A stretch of 64,000 nt of DNA from JAFDZV01 sp048594725 (GTDB taxonomy: Bacteria > Bacteroidota > Ignavibacteria > OLB7), in NCBI GenBank assembly GCA_048594725.1, contig JBMDXA010000164.1, forward strand, positions 1 through 64,000, read 5' to 3'. The position numbers and the translations under genes were made by a program. Of this stretch, positions 45,773 to 54,128 are shown one piece after another. How positions within the stretch are numbered: position 1 is the stretch's first letter; every line of letters starts with the position of its first letter. The notes below the pieces were generated by a model. The model was not told the DNA's origin and did no database searches. It worked only from the letters and a program-made list of their open reading frames with translations.

Positions 45773-47796
45773 CACGGTGTCTCCTCCAGCGGAGTAGCGA
45801 TCTCCACCACCACCGTCCTGTTGTACATACGCCCTTCCGGCAGATCGTTGTTGTAGATCAGCCGCTCGCCGGCCCCCTCGGCGGCCATCCGCTCCGGCAC
45901 GATGCGGGAGCGCACCTGGGCCGACATCGCCTCGGCACGGCGGGCCGACAGCTCGCGGTTGTAGGCTTCCTCGCCGATGCGGTCGGTAAGACCGGTGATG
46001 CCCACCGAGGAGCTGGTGCGCATGCGGCCGTGGATCAGGTCCACCACCGGCCGGTTGAAATCGCTGATGCGGGGCGTATCGAAATCGAAGAAGATCAGGT
46101 TGTATCGCTCCAGCAGCGAGTCGCTGACGATCTCCCCGTTCAGGCGGCGCGAGCGGAAGCTCCGGCGCACCGGGACGGCGCGTTCGGTACGTACGGTTCC
46201 GCCATCGGCGGTGCGGGCCTCCAGCCGGGCCGTTACGCTCCCCTCGGTCGATCCCGCAGGAAGCATCGCATCCACCGAGCGGGCCGCCACCGGCCACGGA
46301 ATCTCCGCCGGCACCGTTCCGGTTCCATCCTGCCGCCACACTTCGGCCCCGCCGGGAGCTGCAAGCGTCAGACTCCAGGAGGTCACCGATTCACCGAACT
46401 GCATCTGCGGCTGGAAGATCACGGCGGCCGGATCGATACGGCGCGCGGCATCGCGGCGGGTAACCGGGGCAAGGATTCTCGGATCGTTCGAACTGATCTC
46501 GGCGCGGCGGTTCTCCTCGCGCCCATCGGCCACCGTGCGATTGGAGACCTGCTCCGGCAGCACCCGCGTGCGGGAGGAGATGCGCTCCGGGGCGATGCCC
46601 CACACCGAGGTAAGATACTCCTTGACGGCGGCGGCGCGAGCGGAGGAAAGAGCATCGGTGGCGCCCACATCATCGAGCGGCTCGCGGTTGCCGGTAAGAG
46701 CGATAGTCGCTTCCGGGTAGCTCCTCATGCGGCTGCCGACGATATCCAGCAGATGATGATAGACCTCCAGGGTGGAATCGCGCAGCGTGTGCTCGCTGAA
46801 TCCGGAGGTGACGCCGGATGCGATCTGCCGGTAGCGGGCCGGGATCTCCGCGCTGTTCGCAGCGAAGAAGACGTAGGGAAGAAGCGGTATCACTTCGGAG
46901 CTCTGATCCTCCGTCACCAGCACCTCGGCATACTTCAGGCGCGATCCGTCCGGCTCCTGGTTCACCGCGTTCATCATCGCCAGCGGCTGCGGCGCGGGCA
47001 TATCCGGACGGAGCGTATCCACCCGCTCCCCTCCGAACACGTAGCGGAGCGAAACTCCGGCGCTTACCACATCGGCCTTCCAGTCGAAGGTGGAGAGAAC
47101 ATCGGTAAAGGCGCGCGAGTAGCTCACCTCCGGGTTCAGCACGAATCGATCCGAGAGGAAGATATCCGCCCCCAGCGCGGCCGTGCCGGCCACCCGGAAC
47201 TCGCGCCGCGTGTTGAGCGTTCCCTGCTCGTCGAAATTTCCGGCGATGATGTTGCGCGTGGTCTCCCCGTTCTGGAACCGCACCCCCTGCGGGGAAAGGA
47301 TATGCTCCTCCTGCTCGTAGGCGGCGCGGGCGGCATAACCCACGCTCGGCCCGGCGGCCAGATAGAAGGGACCGGCGAAGCGCCAGCGCGCCATCACATC
47401 CAGCATCAGATAGTCGAGCGCGGTCTCCAGCGTGTTCTCGGTCTCCAGCGGAACCACGGTATTGTCATCAACCGCAACGCGCACCGGATAGGGATTCGGC
47501 GCGGTGAAATCGCCATCACCCTTCCAGTAATAGAGCCTGGGAGCCAGCGCGAAAGCGTCCGAGAAGGGGACGAGCATGGAATATCCGGCCTGCCATCCGA
47601 GCGTTTGCGAATCTTCGAACGTTCCGCATTCGAGAACGCCATCGTAGGAGGAGAAGGCCCCGGTGTGAATGTTCATGGTGCCGGCAAGGGTGGCGCCGGC
47701 CTGAAGGCGCTCCGTTCTGGAAGGCTCCTCCGGCTTCTGCTGCGCGAATGCCGCCGGTGCGGCTACCAGAAGCGCTATGGCGAGATGATATTTCAT
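45772..47796 (-). CDS. OmpA-family outer-membrane protein with two OmpA-like domains
   Basis: The start at 47796 gives a signal peptide (MKYHLAIALLVAAPAAFAQQ); a longer frame upstream is not coding-like. The 674-residue product begins with a beta-barrel-like region (about 30-260; APRLYYWKGDGDFTA, GPFYLAAGPSVGY, VSAGVSLRYVFGG). A first OmpA-like domain follows at about 310-450 (PYVFFAANSAEIPARY to DGREENRRAEI). A beta linker leads to a second OmpA-like domain at about 565-670 (NLIFFDFDTPRI to RTVVVEI). OmpA domains usually hold peptidoglycan. The gene sits between two T9SS-type cargo genes and is translationally coupled to the downstream one, so it may help display or anchor them. Confidence 0.85.
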   Translation of the reverse strand: MKYHLAIALLVAAPAAFAQQKPEEPSRTERLQAGATLAGTMNIHTGAFSSYDGVLECGTFEDSQTLGWQAGYSMLVPFSDAFALAPRLYYWKGDGDFTAPNPYPVRVAVDDNTVVPLETENTLETALDYLMLDVMARWRFAGPFYLAAGPSVGYAARAAYEQEEHILSPQGVRFQNGETTRNIIAGNFDEQGTLNTRREFRVAGTAALGADIFLSDRFVLNPEVSYSRAFTDVLSTFDWKADVVSAGVSLRYVFGGERVDTLRPDMPAPQPLAMMNAVNQEPDGSRLKYAEVLVTEDQSSEVIPLLPYVFFAANSAEIPARYRQIASGVTSGFSEHTLRDSTLEVYHHLLDIVGSRMRSYPEATIALTGNREPLDDVGATDALSSARAAAVKEYLTSVWGIAPERISSRTRVLPEQVSNRTVADGREENRRAEISSNDPRILAPVTRRDAARRIDPAAVIFQPQMQFGESVTSWSLTLAAPGGAEVWRQDGTGTVPAEIPWPVAARSVDAMLPAGSTEGSVTARLEARTADGGTVRTERAVPVRRSFRSRRLNGEIVSDSLLERYNLIFFDFDTPRISDFNRPVVDLIHGRMRTSSSVGITGLTDRIGEEAYNRELSARRAEAMSAQVRSRIVPERMAAEGAGERLIYNNDLPEGRMYNRTVVVEIATPLEETP

Positions 47797-48037
47797 ATCC
47801 TGTTCGGTTGACGATTTCAGATGTTCGATTGAGCGGGAAGTCACGCCGGAGCGCCGCCGGAGCGGCCCCGCGTACAGGTTCCCGGAGTTCATACGTATCG
47901 GACCAGGTATCACATAGTCTGCTTCCGGCGGCGCCATCTCCGGCCATCGGATGGGATGATGATGGCAGCCGCATCGGAAGATTCTCTTGCAGTCCCTCAG
48001 GAGCCCATCAGGGGGCAGCCGTTGCGGGGAGGAGGCG

Positions 48038-51000
48038 TCATCGCACAACAGTGATGGTTCGCGTGCCGATGATCCTTCCCCCCACCGTGGCGCGGAGCAG
48101 ATAGGTTCCCGCCGGCAGATGCGCCACCGGGATCTCTCCGGTGCGCACTCTCTGCGAAGCTCCGCCGATGGTCTGCGCCGCCGCCAGAGCGCCGAGCGAA
48201 TTGACCAGATCGAGCCGTACCTCCCCCTCCTGCGGCGACACCACGGTCACCGCTACCTTGTCCGATGCCGGCACCGGCGAGGCGAACAGATCGGAGATGG
48301 CATCGCTTCTGATAAGACCTCCGCTGCCGACACACGGGGGAACGATGGCGATAGGGGAAGTGGCATCGGCAAGGCAGAAGAGATCGGTTCCCTCCCCCTC
48401 CAGCCGCACCGCCGCCAGATACCCGTCGCCGCGAAGGATCTCGAACTCCACGCCGAACGCTTCACCGTCGGCGGGCATGCCACCTCCGCTCCAGGCCACA
48501 TCGAGCGCGGCCTCTCCTCCCCCCTTCACCATCAGCGACGACGCGGCTTCATCCACGGGGGCGCCACCGGCGAGCCGGACGATCCGGCGGGGCATCATCA
48601 GCTGCGGATCGTAGCGCATCCTCAGCGTTGCGGCGGAGAGCCCAGCCGGGCCTATCCCGCTGGCATCCACCGGCACGGTCGTCACGCTGCCAACCTCCGC
48701 CCCGCCAGCTCGCGGCGCGAACCGAAGCGTGGGCCGCGCAATCCCGCGCACCGGCACACGGAGTTCCCCGTGGCTGCTCTGCACCACCAGCTCGCCATTG
48801 AACGGGCCATCAGCCGCCGCTACGAAGCGCACCGAGACCGACGTGTATTCGCGCGGCCCGAGCACTCCCGGAGCGAAGCCCTCCAGATCGAGCACATCAT
48901 CCGGCGTCACCGCCGCGCCGGTAAGCACCACCGGCTCGAACCCGCCAGGATTCTCGATAGTCAGCCGGGCCGTCACGGTATCGCCGGTGCAGACAGAGCC
49001 GAAATCGAGTTCCGGCTGCGATACCGACAGATAGCGGGAGCGTGCAACAAAACAGAGCGCGGCGGCGGCGGCGGTATCACCGTTGTTCGGAAATGCGACC
49101 GTTGCAACCTCGCGCGTTTCCCGCTGCGGCGTAAAGACGATCTCGATCTGGCGGCGCTCCCCCGGCAGCAGAACAAGCGGGAAGAGCGAAGCATCATCGA
49201 CCCGGAAAAGACCCGGCGTGCTGGCGGTTATGATCGGCTGCTGCACCGTCAGCAGGGTATCCCCGGGATTCTCCACGGTGATGAAGCCGGAGGATTCCAC
49301 GCCCTGCGCATAGGTAACCGTATCGCAGTCCACGGCAACGGCGGCGGCGGTCATATACCGCCTGACACCACGCCCGAAGATCTGCCCGGCAAAGGTTCGC
49401 TGCGCGATATGGACGTTCGCCGATGCGCTGGAAATACCGCGCGCATCCGGCGCGAACTCCACGCAGACCACCAGCGTATCGCCTGGAAGGATCTGTACCC
49501 GTCCCTTCGGGGAGATCAGACGGAAGGCGCCCGCCGGGTCGATCACCACCGAATCGACCGTGGCCGGATCGGTGCCGTTGTTTCTCAGGAGCGGGAAGCA
49601 GCCGGTGCGGCCGGTCTTGACGATCTGGGTACCGAAATCGACGGGGGTGGCGAGCACGGAGATATCGGAGGCCCCGCCGGTGCCACTGAGAAGAACCGTA
49701 TCGGTAAGCGGGCCCACATCGAACAGCAGGCGTCCGGTGCGGGGCCCCGGCCCGGCGGGCTGGAAATAAAGCCGTAGCGACCGCGAACCGGAGGCCGGCA
49801 GGAGGAAATCGGATGTATCGCCACGCAGAAGGAACTCGGCCCCTTCCACCCGGAAGCGGCGCGCCCGCACCGGCAGCAGCCAGGTGTTCTCTATCGTCAC
49901 GATCATGCTGTCGCTCCGGCGCCCCACCTCCTCGCTTCCGAACGAGATGTCGTTCGCCAGCAGCGGCTGGAATATCTCCACACCCTCCATCGGCGAGGAA
50001 CCGGCGGAGAGACCTCCGGTAGCCACCGGAAGATTGTCGCCGCCGATGGCGACGCGGCGCTCGGAGGCGCGGTCGTTCATGGCTGCGAACGGCACCCACC
50101 CGCCGTTCGGGAACGACGAGTTCGGGAGGTTGAAGAGTTCGCAGTCGGCCAGCGCTCCGCCGGTGCCGCTCCCTCCTACAGCCAGATAGGTCCTTGCCGA
50201 ATCGTTCGGCCCGGCAACGAGCGCTGCATCGAACCGTGCGCGCCCCACTGCCATGCGGGGACCCGCGCGCCAGCCGCGCTTCACATCGTACCACTCGCAC
50301 GCCGTGGTCGGCGCCGAGAGGATATCGAACCCGCCGAAGATGCGGGCAATGCCGGCGGGATCGCCTACGGCCACGCCGCCGGAGTGATAGGAAAGAGGAG
50401 GATTGGCGATGGGGTCCCATCCGGCGCCGGCGATGATCTGCGTGGAGACCGCCGTGGCATCGTTCTCCCCGGCTGCGGTAAGCACCAGCGGGCCGCCGCT
50501 CTCACCGACGAAACGCACCGTCGCGTGCTCGGCTCGTGCGGCGCTCATCTCGGCGATGCTGGCGACCCGCAGTGCGGAAATGGTGATTCTGTCGGCGGCG
50601 CGGCTTCGCGTTCCGGAGCGGAGCGCCCCGCCGGTCTGCTGGTAGCCGCCGGTAACGATGATGAAATCGCCTCCATCCCATGCAGCGCGCAGGTCGCCAC
50701 GCCCAACCCCGAGCGCGCCCACCGGCCGCCAGCGCCAGTTATCGGCCCCCGCATCGTATTCCAGCACCTCTACCGATGCTTCCCCGCGATAGTTGCCTGT
50801 CCCTCCGGCATATCCGCCAATGGCGAATACCCTGGAGCCGGCGGCATCCCCGGCACCGACCAGGACATGATGGGTGCGGGAGTTGGCGAGCATGTTGAGC
50901 GTGGGACGGAATGTCCCGGTGATGGGGGAGTACAGAAGCGATGTGCGCGTGGCGTTTCCATCGGCGGAGATCCCTCCGGCTACCAGCACCTCGCCGGTCG

Positions 51001-51154
51001 GCAGCAACAGGGTTGCATGTCCGGCCAGCGGAAGCGGCAGGGAAGCCCCGCGGCGCCATTCGGGAGTGGTGGTCTGTCCTTCAGCCTGCTGCGCGAAACC
51101 GAGCAGCGCGATGAGGACGACAAAACAGGATGTCGTGGCAAAACCGCCCATCAT
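48038..51154 (-). CDS. Secreted Kelch-type propeller with choice-of-anchor domains and T9SS-type sorting domain
   Basis: A 1038-residue protein with signal peptide (MMGGFATTSCFVVLIALLGF, cleaved near AEGQ). A Kelch-like propeller fills about 35-385 (HATLLLPTGEVLVAGG, VFAIGGYAGG, FIIVTGGYQQ, YLAVGGSGTGG). ASH-like sandwich domains follow (about 390-760; FGTQIVKTGRTGCF, LDFGSVCTGDTVTARLTIEN). A cohesin-like domain lies at about 780-920. The C-terminal 85 residues (LFASPVPASDKVAV, LDLVNSLG, LPAGTYLLRA) match the T9SS type A sorting domain well. The protein is probably exported across the outer membrane. It ends 242 bases before the OmpA-like gene on the same strand. Confidence 0.88.
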   Translation of the reverse strand: MMGGFATTSCFVVLIALLGFAQQAEGQTTTPEWRRGASLPLPLAGHATLLLPTGEVLVAGGISADGNATRTSLLYSPITGTFRPTLNMLANSRTHHVLVGAGDAAGSRVFAIGGYAGGTGNYRGEASVEVLEYDAGADNWRWRPVGALGVGRGDLRAAWDGGDFIIVTGGYQQTGGALRSGTRSRAADRITISALRVASIAEMSAARAEHATVRFVGESGGPLVLTAAGENDATAVSTQIIAGAGWDPIANPPLSYHSGGVAVGDPAGIARIFGGFDILSAPTTACEWYDVKRGWRAGPRMAVGRARFDAALVAGPNDSARTYLAVGGSGTGGALADCELFNLPNSSFPNGGWVPFAAMNDRASERRVAIGGDNLPVATGGLSAGSSPMEGVEIFQPLLANDISFGSEEVGRRSDSMIVTIENTWLLPVRARRFRVEGAEFLLRGDTSDFLLPASGSRSLRLYFQPAGPGPRTGRLLFDVGPLTDTVLLSGTGGASDISVLATPVDFGTQIVKTGRTGCFPLLRNNGTDPATVDSVVIDPAGAFRLISPKGRVQILPGDTLVVCVEFAPDARGISSASANVHIAQRTFAGQIFGRGVRRYMTAAAVAVDCDTVTYAQGVESSGFITVENPGDTLLTVQQPIITASTPGLFRVDDASLFPLVLLPGERRQIEIVFTPQRETREVATVAFPNNGDTAAAAALCFVARSRYLSVSQPELDFGSVCTGDTVTARLTIENPGGFEPVVLTGAAVTPDDVLDLEGFAPGVLGPREYTSVSVRFVAAADGPFNGELVVQSSHGELRVPVRGIARPTLRFAPRAGGAEVGSVTTVPVDASGIGPAGLSAATLRMRYDPQLMMPRRIVRLAGGAPVDEAASSLMVKGGGEAALDVAWSGGGMPADGEAFGVEFEILRGDGYLAAVRLEGEGTDLFCLADATSPIAIVPPCVGSGGLIRSDAISDLFASPVPASDKVAVTVVSPQEGEVRLDLVNSLGALAAAQTIGGASQRVRTGEIPVAHLPAGTYLLRATVGGRIIGTRTITVVR

Positions 51155-51338
51155 AGTATCCGGTATCTATCACACGAAAAGCGTAGCAGCGCCGGGCAGC
51201 ATCCGAAGAGGTCCGTTTCGGAGCGGCCGGCCGGGCTTGCCCGCCGTTAAGCATAAGTCATACGAAAGGGGTGCGTACGTTGAAGCGGCGGCAAAATAGG
51301 TGAGGGGGTTCGGGGGAGCACTACTGGAAAACTACTGA

Positions 51339-51647
51339 TCCGCGAATCCGCGCGAATCTTGGTTGACGGGGGTGCGGCGGCGCGGAACGTATCGTAGTAC
51401 AGGCTTGAAATCTTCGCGAATGAGATCATGGATTCTTGGCGGACGGGGGCGTGGCGGCGCGGAATGTATCGTAGTAATCGTAGTAGGGGATTGAAATCTT
51501 TACGAATGGAATCAGGATGTTGGTGAGGATAGGAACGGACTCAGCATCCCAGGTCCGCGAATCCGCGCGAATCTTGGTTGACGGGGGTGTGGCGGCGCGG
51601 AACGTATCGTAGTGCCGGCTTGAAATCTTCGCCAATGAAATCATGAT
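51339..51647. repeat. Three direct copies of a roughly 90-bp repeat
   Basis: Copies lie at about 51339-51431, 51431-51515 and 51553-51647. The first and third share CGCGAATCCGCGCGAATCTT and a following ACGGGGGTG-GGCGGCGCGGAA block ending in TTGAAATCTTCG. The middle copy lacks the first part and has a duplicated CGTAGTA. They are in the same orientation and close to, but not at, full identity. Confidence 0.85.
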
Positions 51648-51689
51648 CCTCCATTCCAATCATCACGTCTTCAACCAAGAATCCCCCCC

Positions 51690-51812
51690 TCCCCAATCGT
51701 CAATCCTCCCCTCCCCCAATCGTCAATCGTCAATCGTCAATCAAAAATCGTCAATCATCTATCCCCCTCTCCCCCAATCGGAAATCCAAAATCGCAAATC
51801 GAAAATCCTCGT
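51690..51812 (-). repeat. Longest GATTTTS/GATTGAC heptamer array, family A
   Basis: Read on the minus strand the region has three successive blocks, each ending in GATTGGGG. They contain GATTTTC, GATTTGC, GATTTTG, GATTTCC; then GATTGAC several times with GATTTTT; then GATTGAC. It directly follows the stop codon of the TPR-LuxR gene. Confidence 0.9.
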
Positions 51813-51818
51813 AACGAT

Positions 51819-53477
51819 CTACATTGCGGCCAGATACGACGAGAGATTGGTGTCGGCGGAGAGACCCAGTTTTTTGCGGATGGAATAACGGTGGCTCTCG
51901 ATGTTGCGAACCGAAACCGAGAGAAGATGGGCCATCTCCTTGGTGGAGAGATTGATCTTCAGAAGAGCGCAGACGCGCAGCTCGGTGGGGGTAAGCCTGG
52001 GGTGGCGGCTGGAAAGGCGGCGCACGTAATCGTGATGGATCTGATCGAACTCCTGCTCGAATCGTTCCCACTCGCGGTCGGCACGGACGTTCCCGGCGAT
52101 CTCCGCCAGAAGCGATTCCAGTATCTCGCGCGCTTCCGGCAGGGCCGTGGCCGACGATTTCCGGAGATCCTCGCGAAGCTTCTGGATAAAGGCGTTCCGC
52201 TGCACAAGCTGCATCGCCAGCAGAGCGCTCTCCTTACCCTTCTGCTCCATCATCTCCTCCAGGTGCAGGTTCTTCAGGCGAAGCATCTCCCGCTCATGCT
52301 CGGCCCGCTCCACCTCGAACCGCGCCTGGGTCTCCGCGATGGATTTCCGCCGCTCCTCGCCGAAGAGAGTATCCTTCAGCACCGTATAGATCTTCAGATG
52401 ATGAAATGCCTCCGGTATGGCCCCGGCGGCCTCGTACGCCTCGGCCAGCGCGCCGTGGATATCGTACTCCAGTTTCAGCGCCGCCAGCGCCCCGGCAATC
52501 TCAAGACCACGGCACAACGTCTCGATGGCATCGGTGTACTCCCCCTGCCGGAGCAGGAGCGTGCCCAGACAGACGAGCGCATCGCCATGGGTCTCTTTAT
52601 TGCCGAGTCCCTGTGCCAGGGCGGCAGCGGCACGGAAATGTCCGGCGGCGGCGGCAGGTTCGTCGCGCAGCTCGTGCAGCAGGCCGATCTTCACCAGTCC
52701 CGCGGCCTCGTACCGGCGCTCGCCAACAGCCTGAAACAACCGGGTGGCCTCCCTCAACGCATCCAGCGCGGCATCGTAGTCGCCACGAGCCTTGTAGAGT
52801 GATGAGATGTTCCCGAGCGTCACGGCTTCATTGACCGGCGCGCCCAGCCGCCGGTATGCGGCAAGCGCACGATCGTAATATTCGAACGAGGCATCGGTAT
52901 CGCCGAGGTAGTAGTAGATGTTCCCGACGTTCGCCATCACGATAGCGGCATGCAGTTCCTCCCCGCCGTCCTGATAGATCTTCAGCGCCGCCAGATACGC
53001 CTCCACGGCGGCATCGAAATTCCCATATCCCTCGTTGACCACCCCGATGTTGTTGAAGGTGGCGGCGGCCCGGGCACGGTCGCCATGCTCTTGAAAGGTC
53101 TCCAGCGCCGTAGCGAACGCCTGAAGCGCCGCGCCGTACGCCCCCCGGCTGCGCTCGATGATCCCGATGCAGACATGGGTATTGGCAGCGCCGATGCCAT
53201 CTCCCTGCCGATGATAGAGCTTCAGCGCCATACCCGCATGCTCCAGTGCGGCAGGATAGTCCGAGAGCGCCTCATGGCCGTATGCGATGGCACGATGCGC
53301 CTCGGCCTGAAGCATGGCATCTCCCCCGGCAGCCGCCAGCGCCCCGGCGGCGCATCCGATCGCGCGCGCAGGCTCCGCCGCAAGGAGTTCCGCGCTCTCC
53401 TCCAGCATGCTCCGAACCCGCCGGCCGGCATCATCTGCCGGAGAGGGGGGATGGCTCTGTGGGATCATATCGCTCAT
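51819..53477 (-). CDS. TPR-repeat transcriptional regulator with C-terminal LuxR-type HTH
   Basis: The ATG at 53477 (MSDMIPQSH) is preferred; the longer frame upstream runs through a palindromic element. The 552-residue product holds about seven to eight TPR units (about 35-360), with clear motifs such as AATFNNIGVVNEGYGNFDAA and EAVTLGNISSLYKARGDYDA. A charged coiled coil follows (about 375-450, ERRKSIAETQARFEVE). A GerE-type helix-turn-helix closes the protein (LTPTELRVCALLKINLSTKE, then SVRNIESHRYSIRKKLGL). This TPR-coil-HTH order is typical of Bacteroidota regulators. No kinase or signal domain is present, so the TPR array probably senses a protein or ligand. It is monocistronic. Confidence 0.9.
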   Translation of the reverse strand: MSDMIPQSHPPSPADDAGRRVRSMLEESAELLAAEPARAIGCAAGALAAAGGDAMLQAEAHRAIAYGHEALSDYPAALEHAGMALKLYHRQGDGIGAANTHVCIGIIERSRGAYGAALQAFATALETFQEHGDRARAAATFNNIGVVNEGYGNFDAAVEAYLAALKIYQDGGEELHAAIVMANVGNIYYYLGDTDASFEYYDRALAAYRRLGAPVNEAVTLGNISSLYKARGDYDAALDALREATRLFQAVGERRYEAAGLVKIGLLHELRDEPAAAAGHFRAAAALAQGLGNKETHGDALVCLGTLLLRQGEYTDAIETLCRGLEIAGALAALKLEYDIHGALAEAYEAAGAIPEAFHHLKIYTVLKDTLFGEERRKSIAETQARFEVERAEHEREMLRLKNLHLEEMMEQKGKESALLAMQLVQRNAFIQKLREDLRKSSATALPEAREILESLLAEIAGNVRADREWERFEQEFDQIHHDYVRRLSSRHPRLTPTELRVCALLKINLSTKEMAHLLSVSVRNIESHRYSIRKKLGLSADTNLSSYLAAM

Positions 53478-53497
53478 GCGTCCGGGATCAGGAAGTC

Positions 53498-53646
53498 TAC
53501 ATACCTGCGGATACGTTTTCGGAGATGCGTTGTCGCGAAGTGTGCCTCCGCGACGCCTGCGAGCACGGAGGCGGGCGGAGCCGAACTCCGAGCGAACCGG
53601 CACGCTACACCAGGAAATCGCAGGGAACGTGCTCCAGGTACGTAGG
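53498..53646 (+). mobile_element. About 149-bp MITE-like element with CTACGTACCTG ends
   Basis: CTACATACCTG at 53498-53508 and CAGGTACGTAG at 53636-53646 are inverted repeats with one mismatch. The interior starts GGATACGTTTTCGGAGATG and holds two imperfect hairpins with CGGAG/CTCCG cores. The same length and ends occur at 56557-56705. No transposase frame is present. Confidence 0.7.
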
Positions 53647-53830
53647 AGTCCAGGAGCCGAAGTTACTGGGTGGGGGTTCCCGGTGCTACTTGTTTCTTGC
53701 TACGAACTATGGGAGCCAGGATGTCCAGGTGTCGAGAGTCCGGGAATCCGGAGGAAAAATACGCCGGCAGTGTCCTGGGCGCCATTCACGTACATCTCCC
53801 TGCCACTCTTCTACGATCTATCAACTACTA

Positions 53831-53985
53831 AGGGTCTATCCCAAAACCTACCGAGGTAGAGTATTTATTGCTGTTGTTGGTTCGGAGTTTTACTCCGAAC
53901 CGGCCTCCCATACGGGGGGATCGGAGTAGAACTCCGATCCAGCGCCACAACCAGGCCAGTATCATGGAGTTTTGGGATAGACCCT
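53831..53985. mobile_element. 155-bp MITE-like element with perfect 17-bp terminal inverted repeats
   Basis: AGGGTCTATCCCAAAAC (53831-53847) and its exact complement (53969-53985) bound the element. If the repeats are counted as 16 bp, TAA flanks both ends, as expected of a target-site duplication. Inside are two perfect hairpins with 10-bp stems and 3-base loops: GGTTCGGAGT/ACTCCGAACC (53879-53901) and GGATCGGAGT/ACTCCGATCC (53918-53940). No open frame is present. Confidence 0.85.
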
Positions 53986-54009
53986 AACCACAGCCGCCGA
54001 AGGCGGCGG

Positions 54010-54045
54010 ACTAATAACTACGAACTAAGAACGAAACACTAATCC
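54010..54045 (+). repeat. ACTANRA heptamer array
   Basis: Seven-base units ACTAATA, ACTACGA, ACTAAGA, ACGAAAC and ACTAATC run without interruption, about 85 bases upstream of gnd. Confidence 0.7.
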
Positions 54046-54128
54046 CATTATCACCTAACTTCCCGGCATCCTGTCCGGCGGTGATGGGAGGAAGAGGCCT
54101 TTCAACTCTAACATGGAACGAGGCACAG

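Larger units (their letters stand above)
51155..51818. other. Repeat-filled intergenic region
   Basis: 664 bases with no supported gene. Two small minus-strand frames are translations of a repeated unit. The region contains three copies of a roughly 90-bp repeat (51339-51647) and a long family A heptamer array (51690-51812). Confidence 0.7.
53478..54128. other. Repeat-rich region between the TPR-LuxR gene and gnd
   Basis: 651 bases with no supported gene. It carries two MITE-like elements (53498-53646 and 53831-53985), a degenerate GGAGTCC-like heptamer stretch between them (about 53645-53760) and an ACTANRA heptamer array (54010-54045) just before gnd. Confidence 0.7.

Noticed and set aside
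45773..46339. An N-terminal extension of about 190 residues to the ASH-domain T9SS-type cargo
   Set aside because: It overlaps the OmpA-like gene out of frame, reads Gly/Arg-rich, and the true start at 45772 is followed by a clear signal peptide.
51247..51659. Two small minus-strand proteins sharing a repeated segment near YDTFRAA
   Set aside because: They are translations of the 90-bp DNA repeat, with no ribosome binding site and a frame that differs between copies.
51690..51812. Possible CRISPR array
   Set aside because: The repeat period is seven bases with no spacers of 25-40 bases, and no cas genes are present.
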